From positions 682,001 through 746,000 of the forward strand of contig NZ_FOFI01000002.1 of the NCBI RefSeq assembly GCF_900110605.1: DNA of 64,000 nucleotides, written 5' to 3'. The position numbers were made by a program, and so were the translations under genes. The DNA is from Epilithonimonas lactis (GTDB lineage Bacteria; Bacteroidota; Bacteroidia; Flavobacteriales; Weeksellaceae). The notes under the pieces were generated by a model, which was not told the origin of the DNA, ran no database searches, and saw only the letters and a list, made by a program, of their open reading frames with translations. Positions 14,822 through 22,731 of the stretch are shown one piece after another. How positions within the stretch are numbered: the first letter of the stretch is position 1; each line of letters starts with the position of its first letter.

Positions 14822-16285
14822 ATGCTGCAAAGGTTTATCAAATTAGAATTCAAAAGTTTTTTCCGGTCCAGTTCTCTGGCGGCCAATGTGATTGTCAAGA
14901 TCTTCCAGCTTTTGGGAATGTTGTACATGTTGGCGATGTTTGTATTCATTGCTTTTGGCGCTTACTATTTTCCGAAGAAGGAAATGCACATCGACCCAGT
15001 GTTGGTCATCAGCAGATTTTTGATCTATTGGTTAGTCGCTGACCTTTTTCTGAGATATTTTTTCCAGCAGATGCCGACGCAGAACATCAAACCGTTTCTG
15101 ACGATGAACATCAAGAAAAGCACACTCGTGAATTACATGATCGGCAAAACCTTTTCGTCATTCTTCAGTTGGGGTGGACTTTTCATCTACATTCCACTTT
15201 TGGTGATCTTGCTTTATAATGGACATTCGGTTGCGGGAAGCTTCGCTTGGATATTCGCCATCATCATTTTAAGTTTCTGCAGCAATTTCCTTAATATCCT
15301 TCTGAATGGAAAAGACGCTGTGGTTTGGATCATCGGATTGATTTTGGTCGTGTTTGCAGGTTTGGATTATTACAAGATCATTTCGCTATCTTCATTTTCG
15401 GAATTGGTCTTCACTAAGTTTTACAATCATTGGTGGACGATCATTGGTCCAATTTTATTGATGTGGATCGGCTTCTTCATCGTTAAAAAATTCATCAAAG
15501 AGAATTTCTATCTGGACAAAGGTTTGGAAATGAAACAGGAAGTCGGGAAAACAGAAAGCATTCAATTTCTCAATAAATACGGCGTTCTCGGAACATTTAT
15601 TAATAATGACATTAGAATGATCAAACGTAGCAAAGCCGCGAAATCTATTGCCTTGGGAAGCTTCTTATTCTTATTCTACGGCTTGCTTCTATTCAGCTCT
15701 CCGACTTACAAAACCGCTTACATGCAGCTGTTTATGGGATTGTTCGTAACGGGCGGATTTCTATTTATGTTCGGACAAAGAGTGCCATCGTTTGACAGTT
15801 CCTATTATCCATTGATGATGACTTTGAATGTGCCTTACAAAGAATATCTGAAGGCCAAATGGTGGCTCATCGTAAGTGCAGTTGCCGTGAGTATGGTTGT
15901 TGCGATCGCTTATGCGTTTGTGAGTTGGGAATTGTATTTCACATTTCTCGCGGGCGGACTTTACAATATTGGCGTCAATTCGCAGATTGTTCTGCTTTCA
16001 GGAGCGTACAACAAAAATCCAATTGACCTAAATGCAAGAGGAAAATCCATCGGAAAGAAAAACAATTTCAGTTTCAAAAGTATCTTAATGATCTTGCCTC
16101 AAATGGTGTTGCCAATGGCGGTTTTCGCGGGAACAAAATATTTATTCGGAACCACTGCAGCTGTAGCTAGTCTTGGTTTTCTTGGATTGATCGGGTTTCT
16201 TTTCAGGGAAAAATTCTTCGATTTCATTGTCAAACTTTACAAAAAGGAAAAATATTCCACTATCAAAGCTTTCAAAGGAAATTAA
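14822..16285 (+). CDS. DUF5687 family membrane protein, ABC-exporter permease
   Basis: 487 aa protein with about ten to twelve predicted membrane helices and the start MLQRFIKLEFKSFFRS, typical of Bacteroidetes DUF5687 proteins. It is followed 31 bp downstream by an ABC ATPase gene, so it is most likely the membrane part of an ABC-2-like exporter. Substrate unknown. No clear -7 element was seen in the 183 bp gap to dnaB. Confidence 0.87.
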   Translation: MLQRFIKLEFKSFFRSSSLAANVIVKIFQLLGMLYMLAMFVFIAFGAYYFPKKEMHIDPVLVISRFLIYWLVADLFLRYFFQQMPTQNIKPFLTMNIKKSTLVNYMIGKTFSSFFSWGGLFIYIPLLVILLYNGHSVAGSFAWIFAIIILSFCSNFLNILLNGKDAVVWIIGLILVVFAGLDYYKIISLSSFSELVFTKFYNHWWTIIGPILLMWIGFFIVKKFIKENFYLDKGLEMKQEVGKTESIQFLNKYGVLGTFINNDIRMIKRSKAAKSIALGSFLFLFYGLLLFSSPTYKTAYMQLFMGLFVTGGFLFMFGQRVPSFDSSYYPLMMTLNVPYKEYLKAKWWLIVSAVAVSMVVAIAYAFVSWELYFTFLAGGLYNIGVNSQIVLLSGAYNKNPIDLNARGKSIGKKNNFSFKSILMILPQMVLPMAVFAGTKYLFGTTAAVASLGFLGLIGFLFREKFFDFIVKLYKKEKYSTIKAFKGN

Positions 16286-16316
16286 ATCTAAACTCTCACT
16301 CCTAATATCTAAATAA

Positions 16317-17027
16317 ATGATCACAATAAATAACCTCTCCAAAGTTTACGAAAACAAAAAAGTCCTAAGCATAGAATCACTTGATTTCCAAAAAGGGCAA
16401 ACCATTGGTCTCGTCGGGAACAACGGCGCAGGAAAAACGACTTTGTTCAGTTTGATCCTTGACTTGATCGAACCCACTTCCGGTTTTGTTGCCATCGACC
16501 AGGAAAAAGTCAACGAATCCGAAAACTGGAAAAACAAAGTCGGCGCATTCATTGACGAAACTTTTCTGATCGGCTACTTGACCCCAGAAGAATATTTCTA
16601 TTTTCTCGGCGAACTCAGAGGTCAAACCAAGATCCAAGTCGACGAATTCCTCAAAAACTTCAACGATTTCTTTAATGGCGAAATTCTGAATGCCAAAAAA
16701 TACATCCGCGACCTTTCCAAAGGAAATATGAAAAAAGTCGGGATCATCGGCGCATTGATAGGAACACCTCAGATCATTATCCTCGATGAGCCTTTTGCCA
16801 ATTTGGATCCATCAACTCAGATCAAACTTAAAAATTTGATTAGAGATTGGTCCAAGAATTCAGATTCCACATTCCTGATTTCCAGTCACGATCTGGCGCA
16901 CACCACAGAAGTTTGCGAAAGAATCGTGGTCATCAACAAAGGTGAATTGGTAAGAGACATCCAAACTTCCCCAGAAACTTTGAGAGATCTGGAGCAATAT
17001 TTTGCCGATCAGGTTTCGATTATTTAA
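16317..17027 (+). CDS. ABC transporter ATP-binding protein, partner of the DUF5687 permease
   Basis: 236 aa ATPase with Walker A GNNGAGKTT (about 34-42), a degenerate signature DLSKGNMKKVG in place of LSGGQ, Walker B IIILDEPFANLDP and the H-loop SSHDL. SKGN-type signatures are common in ABC-2 exporters of the drug, lipid and gliding types. It forms a two-gene unit with the upstream DUF5687 gene and ends at a strong bidirectional terminator. Confidence 0.92.
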   Translation: MITINNLSKVYENKKVLSIESLDFQKGQTIGLVGNNGAGKTTLFSLILDLIEPTSGFVAIDQEKVNESENWKNKVGAFIDETFLIGYLTPEEYFYFLGELRGQTKIQVDEFLKNFNDFFNGEILNAKKYIRDLSKGNMKKVGIIGALIGTPQIIILDEPFANLDPSTQIKLKNLIRDWSKNSDSTFLISSHDLAHTTEVCERIVVINKGELVRDIQTSPETLRDLEQYFADQVSII

Positions 17028-17053
17028 GAATGAAAAATTAATCAATAAAATAA

Positions 17054-17085
17054 AAAAATGCCTCAGAGATCTCTGAGGCATTTTT
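17054..17085. terminator. Bidirectional terminator between the ABC ATPase gene and fumC
   Basis: A perfect palindrome with arms AAAAATGCCTCAGAGA and TCTCTGAGGCATTTTT. It has A and T tracts on both sides, so it works for both converging genes. Confidence 0.88.
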
Positions 17086-17107
17086 CTAATATCTAAAGTG
17101 TAGCTTC

Positions 17108-18502
17108 TTATTTCAAGCTTCCAACCATATCTTCTGGTTTCACCCATTCGTCAAATTGTTCTGCAGTCAAAAGGCCAAGGTTCACGGCTTCTTCTTTCAG
17201 AGTTGTTCCGTTTTTGTGAGCTGTTTTAGCAATTTTTGCTGCGTTTTCGTAACCGATGTGCGTGTTAAGCGCTGTCACCAACATCAATGATTTGTCAACC
17301 AATTCCTTGATTCTCGGTTCGTTTGGCTCAATTCCAACCGCACAATGGTCATTAAATGAGATCATCGCATCTGCCAACAACTGTGCGGATTGCAAGAAAT
17401 TATACGCCATCACTGGTTTGAAAACATTCAATTCATAATTCCCTTGCGTTCCTGCGAAAGAGATTGTCGTATCGTTTCCAAGAACTTGCGCACAAACCAT
17501 TGTGATCGCTTCATTCTGAGTAGGATTCACTTTTCCTGGCATAATTGATGAACCTGGTTCGTTCTCCGGAATGTGGATCTCGCCGATTCCAGATCTTGGT
17601 CCAGAAGCCAAAAGTCTAATGTCCTGAGCAATTTTATAAAGAGAAACCGCCAATTGCTTCAAAGCACCGTGAGATTCCACGATTCCGTCGTGCGCTGCCA
17701 AAGCTTCAAATTTATTCGGAGCCGTTACGAACGGAAGTCCTGTAAAATCCGCAATATATTTAGCCACCAAAACATCATAACCTTTCGGCGTATTAAGTCC
17801 GGTTCCAACTGCAGTTCCACCAAGCGCCAATTCTTTCAAGTGGTCCAAAGTATTATTGATCGCTTTTTTCGCATAATCCAACTGCGCAACGTAGCCAGAG
17901 AATTCCTGACCCAAAGTCAAAGGCGTCGCATCCATCAAATGCGTTCTACCAATTTTCACGATGTTCTGGAATTTCTTCGCTTTCTCGTCTAGCGTATTTC
18001 TCAATTTTTCCAAAGCAGGCAAAGTATCTTTTACCACTTTCGTGTAAGCTGCGATGTGCATTGCCGTTGGATAAGTGTCGTTGGAAGACTGGGATTTGTT
18101 CACATCGTCATTGGGGTGAACCAAAGTTTTCTCGCCAAGATTTCCGCCGTTCAAAACGTGAGATCGGTTGGCAACAACTTCGTTCACGTTCATATTAGAT
18201 TGTGTTCCAGAACCCGTTTGCCAGATCACAAGAGGAAACTCGTCGTACAATTTCCCTTCCAGGATCTCGTCACAAACTTTCCCGATCAGGTCTCTTTTTT
18301 CTTGGACAAGAACGCCTAACTCCGCATTGGTAAACGCCGCCGCTTTCTTCAGGTAAGCAAACGCATCGATGATCTCGCGAGGCATACTTCCTTCCGGCCC
18401 GATTTTGAAATTATTTCTGGAACGCTCCGTCTGTGCACCCCAAAATTTCTCTGCAGGCACTTGCACGTCGCCCATTGTGTCTTTTTCGATTCTGAAACTC
18501 AT
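17108..18502 (-). CDS. fumC: Class II fumarate hydratase
   Basis: Converts fumarate to malate in the TCA cycle; cytoplasmic homotetramer. The start [16 protein letters not shown] gives 464 aa, the normal length. A longer in-frame start would run through an intergenic repeat and was rejected. Motifs visible are [28 protein letters not shown] and the SS-loop signature [15 protein letters not shown] with the catalytic Ser. It shares its terminator with the facing ABC gene. A family 2 repeat lies 24 bp upstream of the ATG. Confidence 0.97.
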   Translation of the reverse strand: MSFRIEKDTMGDVQVPAEKFWGAQTERSRNNFKIGPEGSMPREIIDAFAYLKKAAAFTNAELGVLVQEKRDLIGKVCDEILEGKLYDEFPLVIWQTGSGTQSNMNVNEVVANRSHVLNGGNLGEKTLVHPNDDVNKSQSSNDTYPTAMHIAAYTKVVKDTLPALEKLRNTLDEKAKKFQNIVKIGRTHLMDATPLTLGQEFSGYVAQLDYAKKAINNTLDHLKELALGGTAVGTGLNTPKGYDVLVAKYIADFTGLPFVTAPNKFEALAAHDGIVESHGALKQLAVSLYKIAQDIRLLASGPRSGIGEIHIPENEPGSSIMPGKVNPTQNEAITMVCAQVLGNDTTISFAGTQGNYELNVFKPVMAYNFLQSAQLLADAMISFNDHCAVGIEPNEPRIKELVDKSLMLVTALNTHIGYENAAKIAKTAHKNGTTLKEEAVNLGLLTAEQFDEWVKPEDMVGSLK

Positions 18503-18525
18503 TATTTTATATTTATTTATTTTTT

Positions 18526-18623
18526 TAGGAGCTGTTTCCCGCTTTCCGCTATTACTCCTCACGCCAAGGCTTTTCCCAGCGCGTGTTGTGGGGTAACCGC
18601 TGCAATCGGGGCTAGGGGATTTG
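18526..18623 (+). repeat. Intergenic repeat family 2, copy 1
   Basis: Roughly 97 bp, nearly identical to 38386-38482. Shared blocks include TTTCCCGCT, TCCGCTATTACTCCTC, GCTTTTCCCA, TGTGGGGTAACCGCT and ATCGGGGCTA. It sits in the 5' upstream region of fumC (opposite strand). It is GC-richer than its flanks, carries no conserved frame, and is distantly related to family 1. Confidence 0.85.
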
Positions 18624-18729
18624 TCTATTTTATTTAACTTTTCCCACCAACTTAACATTGATTTTTACAACCTTACGAAATTACTAAAAACTAAAAGTTC
18701 AGCAAAATGAAAAAAATCAAGTCAGAAAT

Positions 18730-18761
18730 TTTGTGAGTTTTGGTAAAATCATCTACTTTTG
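18730..18761 (+). promoter_or_regulatory. Predicted promoter (TTTG-N20-TActTTTG)
   Basis: TTTG at 18730-18733 and TACTTTTG at 18754-18761 with a 20 nt spacer fit the Bacteroidetes consensus. The -7 element ends 18 nt before the ATG of the small membrane protein and overlaps an alternative TTG start, which is thereby rejected. Confidence 0.65.
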
Positions 18762-18779
18762 CTAAAAATATATAGCATT

Positions 18780-19055
18780 ATGATGTTATCAGCATTCTGG
18801 CCGGTTTACCAATTCCTTTGGACAATCTATTTCTTCACAATGATGATTTGTGGATTTTGGTGTATTTTGATGTTCTTCGGATTCATCGTACCACTTTGGT
18901 TAACAGAAGGTGTTGCGGAATATTTTGGGAAGATCAACAAGAACTTCGACCCGGAAAAGATCAGATACAAAAAGCTTTATGAGCAAGAAGGTGTAGAGGT
19001 GATCTACCAAAGACCTGCAGGTGAAAAACCAGTGAGCCACGGTCACCACCATTAA
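18780..19055 (+). CDS. Small membrane protein, 91 aa, unknown function
   Basis: Two closely spaced hydrophobic segments (about 2-20 and 24-45), then a soluble tail with AEYFGKINKNFDPEKIRY and a His-rich end (HGHHH). The start is one of two adjacent ATGs (MMLSAFWPVYQ). The N-terminal region is rich in Phe and Trp. Such short two-helix proteins recur in flavobacteria, but no function is recognised. The terminal His cluster might bind metal (speculative). It has a strong promoter and its own terminator, so it is a monocistronic gene. Confidence 0.8.
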   Translation: MMLSAFWPVYQFLWTIYFFTMMICGFWCILMFFGFIVPLWLTEGVAEYFGKINKNFDPEKIRYKKLYEQEGVEVIYQRPAGEKPVSHGHHH

Positions 19056-19109
19056 TTTGGCAATTTTCTTTTCGTGAGAGATTGCACTCAAAGCGAAACA
19101 ATATATATT

Positions 19110-19140
19110 AAATCCATTCTTTTTTAAGAGTGGATTTTTT
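19110..19140 (+). terminator. Intrinsic terminator after the small membrane protein gene
   Basis: The stem AAATCCATTC with GAGTGGATTT, including one T-G pair, is followed by a T run, 55 bp after the stop codon. Confidence 0.7.
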
Positions 19141-19146
19141 CTTTTT

Positions 19147-19248
19147 AACCACAAAAGCACAAAGGAATTTCACAAAGAACACTATAAATATCCATTTACT
19201 AAAATTAGCCTTGTGAACCTTGTGCAAAAACTTTGTGTCTTTGTGGTT
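19147..19248. repeat. Long imperfect inverted repeat of the AACCACAAAG type
   Basis: The left side has AACCACAAAAGCACAAAGG and a further CACAAAG; the right side has TTGTGCAAAAACTTTGTG and CTTTGTGGTT. The outer arms pair AACCACAAA with TTTGTGGTT, and inner GCACAAAGG pairs partly with CCTTGTGC. It fills most of the 302 bp gap before prfA. A shorter piece of the same type (GCAAAGTCCACAAAG) occurs near 29520. Elements of this kind are scattered in Bacteroidetes genomes; the origin is unclear. Confidence 0.65.
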
Positions 19249-19332
19249 TACAAAAATCATAGTAAAATCAAACTCTCTTTTTTGAATCTCGAGTCATTAT
19301 TCTTGCCTCTTTTTTCTTGATTCTTAATTCCG

Positions 19333-19340
19333 TATCTTTG
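19333..19340 (+). promoter_or_regulatory. Promoter -7 element (TATCTTTG) of prfA
   Basis: An exact TAnnTTTG match that ends 17 nt before the prfA ATG. A TTG at an ideal distance upstream was not found. Confidence 0.55.
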
Positions 19341-19357
19341 CACTTTAAAAATTTAAT

Positions 19358-20446
19358 ATGTCCAAGTCATTAATTCCAAAACTGGAAGCGATAAAACAAC
19401 GATATAATGAGGTTGCAGATCTTATCATCCAACCAGATGTGATCACTGACCAAAAAAGATATTCCACACTGAACAAAGAATACAGCGATCTGGGAAAGAT
19501 CGTGAAAGTATTTGATGAATATAAAGGTGCACTAGACACGATTGCAGAATCCGATGAGATCATTGCCGACGGTTCTGACAAAGAATTCGTAGAAATGGCA
19601 AAGCAGGAGAAGTACGAAGCGATGGATAAGTTGCCTGAATATGAGGAGCAGCTTAAATTCCTACTGATTCCGAAGGATCCAACCGACGACAAAAATGTAA
19701 TCGTGGAACTTCGTGCAGGAACTGGTGGTGATGAGGCGGCCATCTTCGTGGAAGATGTTTACAGAGCTTACGCGATGTATTTCAAAACGAAAGGTTGGAA
19801 ACACGAGATCACCGATTCCAGCGAATCTACCAAAGGTTACAAAGAATTAATTCTAAGGATTGAAGGTGACGGCGTTTACGGCATTATGAAATTTGAATCC
19901 GGCGTTCACCGTGTTCAACGTGTTCCGGAAACCGAATCTCAAGGTCGTGTTCATACATCCGCAATCACAATTGCCGTTTTGCCAGAAGCTGAAGAAATTG
20001 ATTTTGAACTAAATCCGGCAGACATCGAAATGCAGACTTCACGTTCTGGAGGAGCTGGTGGACAAAACGTAAACAAGGTTGAGACGAAAGTACAGTTGAC
20101 GCACAAACCATCTGGTATGGTCGTGGTTTGTCAGCAAGCGCGTTCTCAGTTGGCAAACAGAGAGTTAGCAATGGAAATGCTTCGTACGAAGTTATACGAT
20201 ATCGAGGTTCAAAAATCTGTCGGTGATATTGCAGCACAACGTAAATCGATGGTTTCCACCGGTGACCGTTCTGCAAAGATCAAAACGTACAACTATCCGC
20301 AAGGAAGGGTGACGGATCACAGGATCAACAAATCGATGTACAACCTGGATGCTTATATGAACGGCGATATTTCTGAGATGATCGATGCTGTGATCATGGC
20401 AGAGAATGCTGAGAAATTAAAAGGAGAAGAAGAGGGGATTTCTTAA
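19358..20446 (+). CDS. prfA: Peptide chain release factor 1
   Basis: Recognises UAA and UAG stop codons and triggers peptide release on the ribosome. The 362 aa protein has the catalytic GGQ at about 234-236 in [12 protein letters not shown], and the codon-recognition region around [12 protein letters not shown] (about 199-210). Length, order and the PRF1 signature [12 protein letters not shown] fit the family. The usual neighbours hemK/prmC are not adjacent. It ends at a terminator shared with the facing lipoprotein gene. Confidence 0.96.
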   Translation: MSKSLIPKLEAIKQRYNEVADLIIQPDVITDQKRYSTLNKEYSDLGKIVKVFDEYKGALDTIAESDEIIADGSDKEFVEMAKQEKYEAMDKLPEYEEQLKFLLIPKDPTDDKNVIVELRAGTGGDEAAIFVEDVYRAYAMYFKTKGWKHEITDSSESTKGYKELILRIEGDGVYGIMKFESGVHRVQRVPETESQGRVHTSAITIAVLPEAEEIDFELNPADIEMQTSRSGGAGGQNVNKVETKVQLTHKPSGMVVVCQQARSQLANRELAMEMLRTKLYDIEVQKSVGDIAAQRKSMVSTGDRSAKIKTYNYPQGRVTDHRINKSMYNLDAYMNGDISEMIDAVIMAENAEKLKGEEEGIS

Positions 20447-20467
20447 ATATTCTCAATTCACATAAAA

Positions 20468-20494
20468 TAAAAAGACTGCAATTTGCAGTCTTTT
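20468..20494. terminator. Bidirectional terminator between prfA and the lipoprotein gene
   Basis: AAAAGACTGCA and TGCAGTCTTTT are perfect 11 bp arms with a 3 nt loop. The element ends at the base before the stop codon of the converging gene. Confidence 0.85.
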
Positions 20495-20920
20495 CTATTT
20501 TACCTTATCAATTCCTCTCAGTCCGTTAAATTGAATGCCGTATTTCCAATTGCAATAGGCGAAGAATTGATACATTCGGTATTCGAATTCAAATCCATAG
20601 TTTTCTTTTGGGTCGTAATCGATGGCGACTTCGTAAAAATTTCGGTTGGCGCCGGAATAGAATCTGGAATTCCATTCGGTGACCAAAATTGTGTTTCGGG
20701 ATTTCAGGCTAGCTTCCGTGAACATGGATCTAGGCTGCGCTCTTGATGCTACAAAGGTCTCATATTCACCATCGAAAACGGTGACTTCCCACTCATCGGC
20801 AGAATCGGTCTTTTTCTGAGTAGCGATGGTTGGTTTTTGATCTTCTGCTATTGGTTTTGAACTTGTAGCGCAAGACCAGATGAAGGCTGAAATGATGGCG
20901 AGGACGATGAGGTTTTTCAT
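20495..20920 (-). CDS. Putative lipoprotein, DUF6146-like
   Basis: 141 aa. The signal sequence ends in the lipobox IWSC (Cys17). A low-complexity linker follows, then a globular part with EWEVTVFDGEYETFVASRAQP and an aromatic-rich C-terminus (YDPKENYGFEFEYRMYQFF). It resembles the Bacteroidetes DUF6146 family, although this name is from memory. It is probably anchored in the outer or inner membrane. Function unknown. Confidence 0.8.
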   Translation of the reverse strand: MKNLIVLAIISAFIWSCATSSKPIAEDQKPTIATQKKTDSADEWEVTVFDGEYETFVASRAQPRSMFTEASLKSRNTILVTEWNSRFYSGANRNFYEVAIDYDPKENYGFEFEYRMYQFFAYCNWKYGIQFNGLRGIDKVK

Positions 20921-21040
20921 TTTGTTATATTTTTTATTTTCTCACTGATTTTGTAAATCTTTATTTGGAAAATTTTTTCAAGATCTAAGATGGTCTAAGT
21001 TACATAAGTTATTTTAAAGTTGGTTTCGAAACGTAGAATC

Positions 21041-21137
21041 TTTCGCAGCCCGAGCTGAATGGAGCTCATTTTTTTGTGAGGGAAAAGCATTGGCAAAAAA
21101 TAGCGGGAATGGAGCGCGGAAAAGCTGCCCAAAAAAT
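21041..21137 (-). repeat. Intergenic repeat family 1, copy 2 (inverted)
   Basis: The reverse complement matches 1442-1536 over about 95 bp, with blocks CCCGCTATTTTTTGCC, GCTTTTCCC, CAAAAAAATGAGCTCCA and CGGGCTGCG. The ends carry GCAGC and GCTGC as a short terminal inverted repeat. It lies between the lipoprotein gene and the terminator of the nuclease gene. Confidence 0.8.
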
Positions 21138-21157
21138 CTTGTCATGTTGCTTAAACA

Positions 21158-21188
21158 AAAAACCGTTCCAAAGATTGAAACGGTTTGT
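21158..21188 (-). terminator. Intrinsic terminator of the secreted nuclease gene
   Basis: On the minus strand AAACCGTT and AACGGTTT pair with an 11 nt loop and are followed by TTTTGTTT. It lies 29 bp after the stop codon of the minus-strand gene. Confidence 0.75.
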
Positions 21189-21214
21189 ATTATTTTGATA
21201 TCGTATTGATCAAA

Positions 21215-22420
21215 TCAAGGTGTTGGGTCTTTTTGCAAGACTACAAAAGCCGGGAAGTGATCGGAATATCCGCCTGTAAACTGGTCGCCATTCCAAGAAC
21301 GGAAAGGATAACCTTTGTAGTTGCCTTCTTTGTTGACCAAGTAGGCCGGCGCAAAGATCTCAGCCTTGAAAACAGTATAATCTTTTCTCACTTCTTTGTT
21401 TGGCGAATGTAGATTGGCAGAAACAATGATCTGATCGAATAAGTTTGGTGCATCCTGATAAGCCAAAGATGCTACGCCGTTTTTATATAGCGGGTACATC
21501 AGATTAAGATAAGGTGTAGTTTCTGACAGGTCTTTTGGATTCCCTGCTGCTTTCAAATATGTTTTCAAACTTGGACTGATGGGATCATCGTTGAAATCTC
21601 CCATGGCAAACATTTTTGTTGATGGGTCCAATGCTTGTACGCTGTCCATTTCTTTTTTAAGGATTGTAGCGGCTGCATTACGTTTTGGAAGTGAAGCTGC
21701 TTCTCCACCTCTTCTGGATGGCCAGTGATTTAGGAAAAATGCCACTTTTTCATTGTCTAGGAAACCAGTTAGTACCACAATGTCTCTCGTGTATTCTCTT
21801 CTGCCGTCGCTACCGAAGATCTTTATTTCTTTTTTCCAGGATTTGGATGGTGTGAATCTTCTTTTTTGATAGATGAAACCAACGTCTATTCCTCTATAGT
21901 CATAAGAATTGAAATGTACTACGCCGTAATCATACTTTGCAATAGCTGGTTCTTTCACAAGGTCTTCCATTACCTGGCGATTTTCTACCTCGATCAAACC
22001 TACGACAACAGGAGCTGTATTGGTGTAAGCTTTTCCCATTTCTGAGATCACTTTTGCTTCATTTTCAAGCTTTTGCTTGTAGATCTTGTAGTTGTAATTT
22101 TTACCACTTTTCGGGGTAAACTCTTCAGACCCACCTTGGATCCTCACTACTTTTTTACCTTTGAGAGCTTCATCATTCCAAGGTCCTGCGTAATCCTTTT
22201 CTGTAACTTCTAGATATTTTATAGAATCCAAAGGCACACTTCTGTGGAATGCAGGGTTGGTGATATCTTTGGTTCCATCTATATAATCAGCAGAACGGAC
22301 AGTGTCCCATAGATTTTCAACATTCAGAAATCCCACGGTAGCTGCACGCACTTGTCTTTTTTGCTGTGCAGATAATAAGGAGATGCTAAAAATAGCTATC
22401 GAGCATAAAATATGTTTCAT
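21215..22420 (-). CDS. Secreted endonuclease/exonuclease/phosphatase-family protein
   Basis: 401 aa with a Sec signal peptide ending LLSAQ (about 19). The EEP fold motifs are visible: GFLNVENLWD at the N-terminus, VVGLIEVENRQVMEDL (metal-binding Glu), the catalytic His in LNHWPSRRGG, MGDFNDDP (Asp/Asn) and a C-terminal SDHFP. Such proteins cleave nucleic acids or phosphodiesters; the exact substrate is open. The gene is divergent from a TonB receptor and DUF5689 lipoprotein, which suggests that products released outside are imported. A -7 element lies about 110 nt upstream of the ATG. Confidence 0.9.
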   Translation of the reverse strand: MKHILCSIAIFSISLLSAQQKRQVRAATVGFLNVENLWDTVRSADYIDGTKDITNPAFHRSVPLDSIKYLEVTEKDYAGPWNDEALKGKKVVRIQGGSEEFTPKSGKNYNYKIYKQKLENEAKVISEMGKAYTNTAPVVVGLIEVENRQVMEDLVKEPAIAKYDYGVVHFNSYDYRGIDVGFIYQKRRFTPSKSWKKEIKIFGSDGRREYTRDIVVLTGFLDNEKVAFFLNHWPSRRGGEAASLPKRNAAATILKKEMDSVQALDPSTKMFAMGDFNDDPISPSLKTYLKAAGNPKDLSETTPYLNLMYPLYKNGVASLAYQDAPNLFDQIIVSANLHSPNKEVRKDYTVFKAEIFAPAYLVNKEGNYKGYPFRSWNGDQFTGGYSDHFPAFVVLQKDPTP

Positions 22421-22731
22421 AAATAGATTTTATTATTTTTTTATAGTCTTACGGTATTACAGAAAACTCTGACAATATTTGAGTTTTCCAAAAATTACAG
22501 CGATTACATAAATAAAATATGTAAGGCTACAAAAGTAATTTTTTTTGGAACGTTGGAAAATAAAATTTTAATGTTTTTGAAAATTGATAATGACGTTGCA
22601 AATAATTGACAATTTGTTAAAATAAATAAAATGTTAAAAAGTTTTAATATTAGAAAATTTATTTACATTTGCGTTCCGTGCGTAACGGACTGTATATTAG
22701 AAAAAAAGAGCAAACAAAACCTAATTGATTT
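22421..22731. promoter_or_regulatory. Divergent regulatory region between nuclease and TonB receptor genes
   Basis: Very AT-rich, 311 bp. It holds a minus-strand -7 element TACTTTTG (22537-22530) for the nuclease gene and a plus-strand TACATTTG (22664-22671) for the receptor. The nuclease leader carries an 8 bp inverted repeat GAAAACTC / GAGTTTTC (22462-22488). An inverted repeat TCCGT-N5-ACGGA (22675-22689) sits at the predicted start of receptor transcription. Both inverted repeats are candidate operators. Confidence 0.5.

Noticed and set aside
18503-18658. 52-codon upstream extension of fumC
   Set aside because: It would translate an intergenic repeat copy; fumarases begin at MxFRIExDTMG-type sequence.
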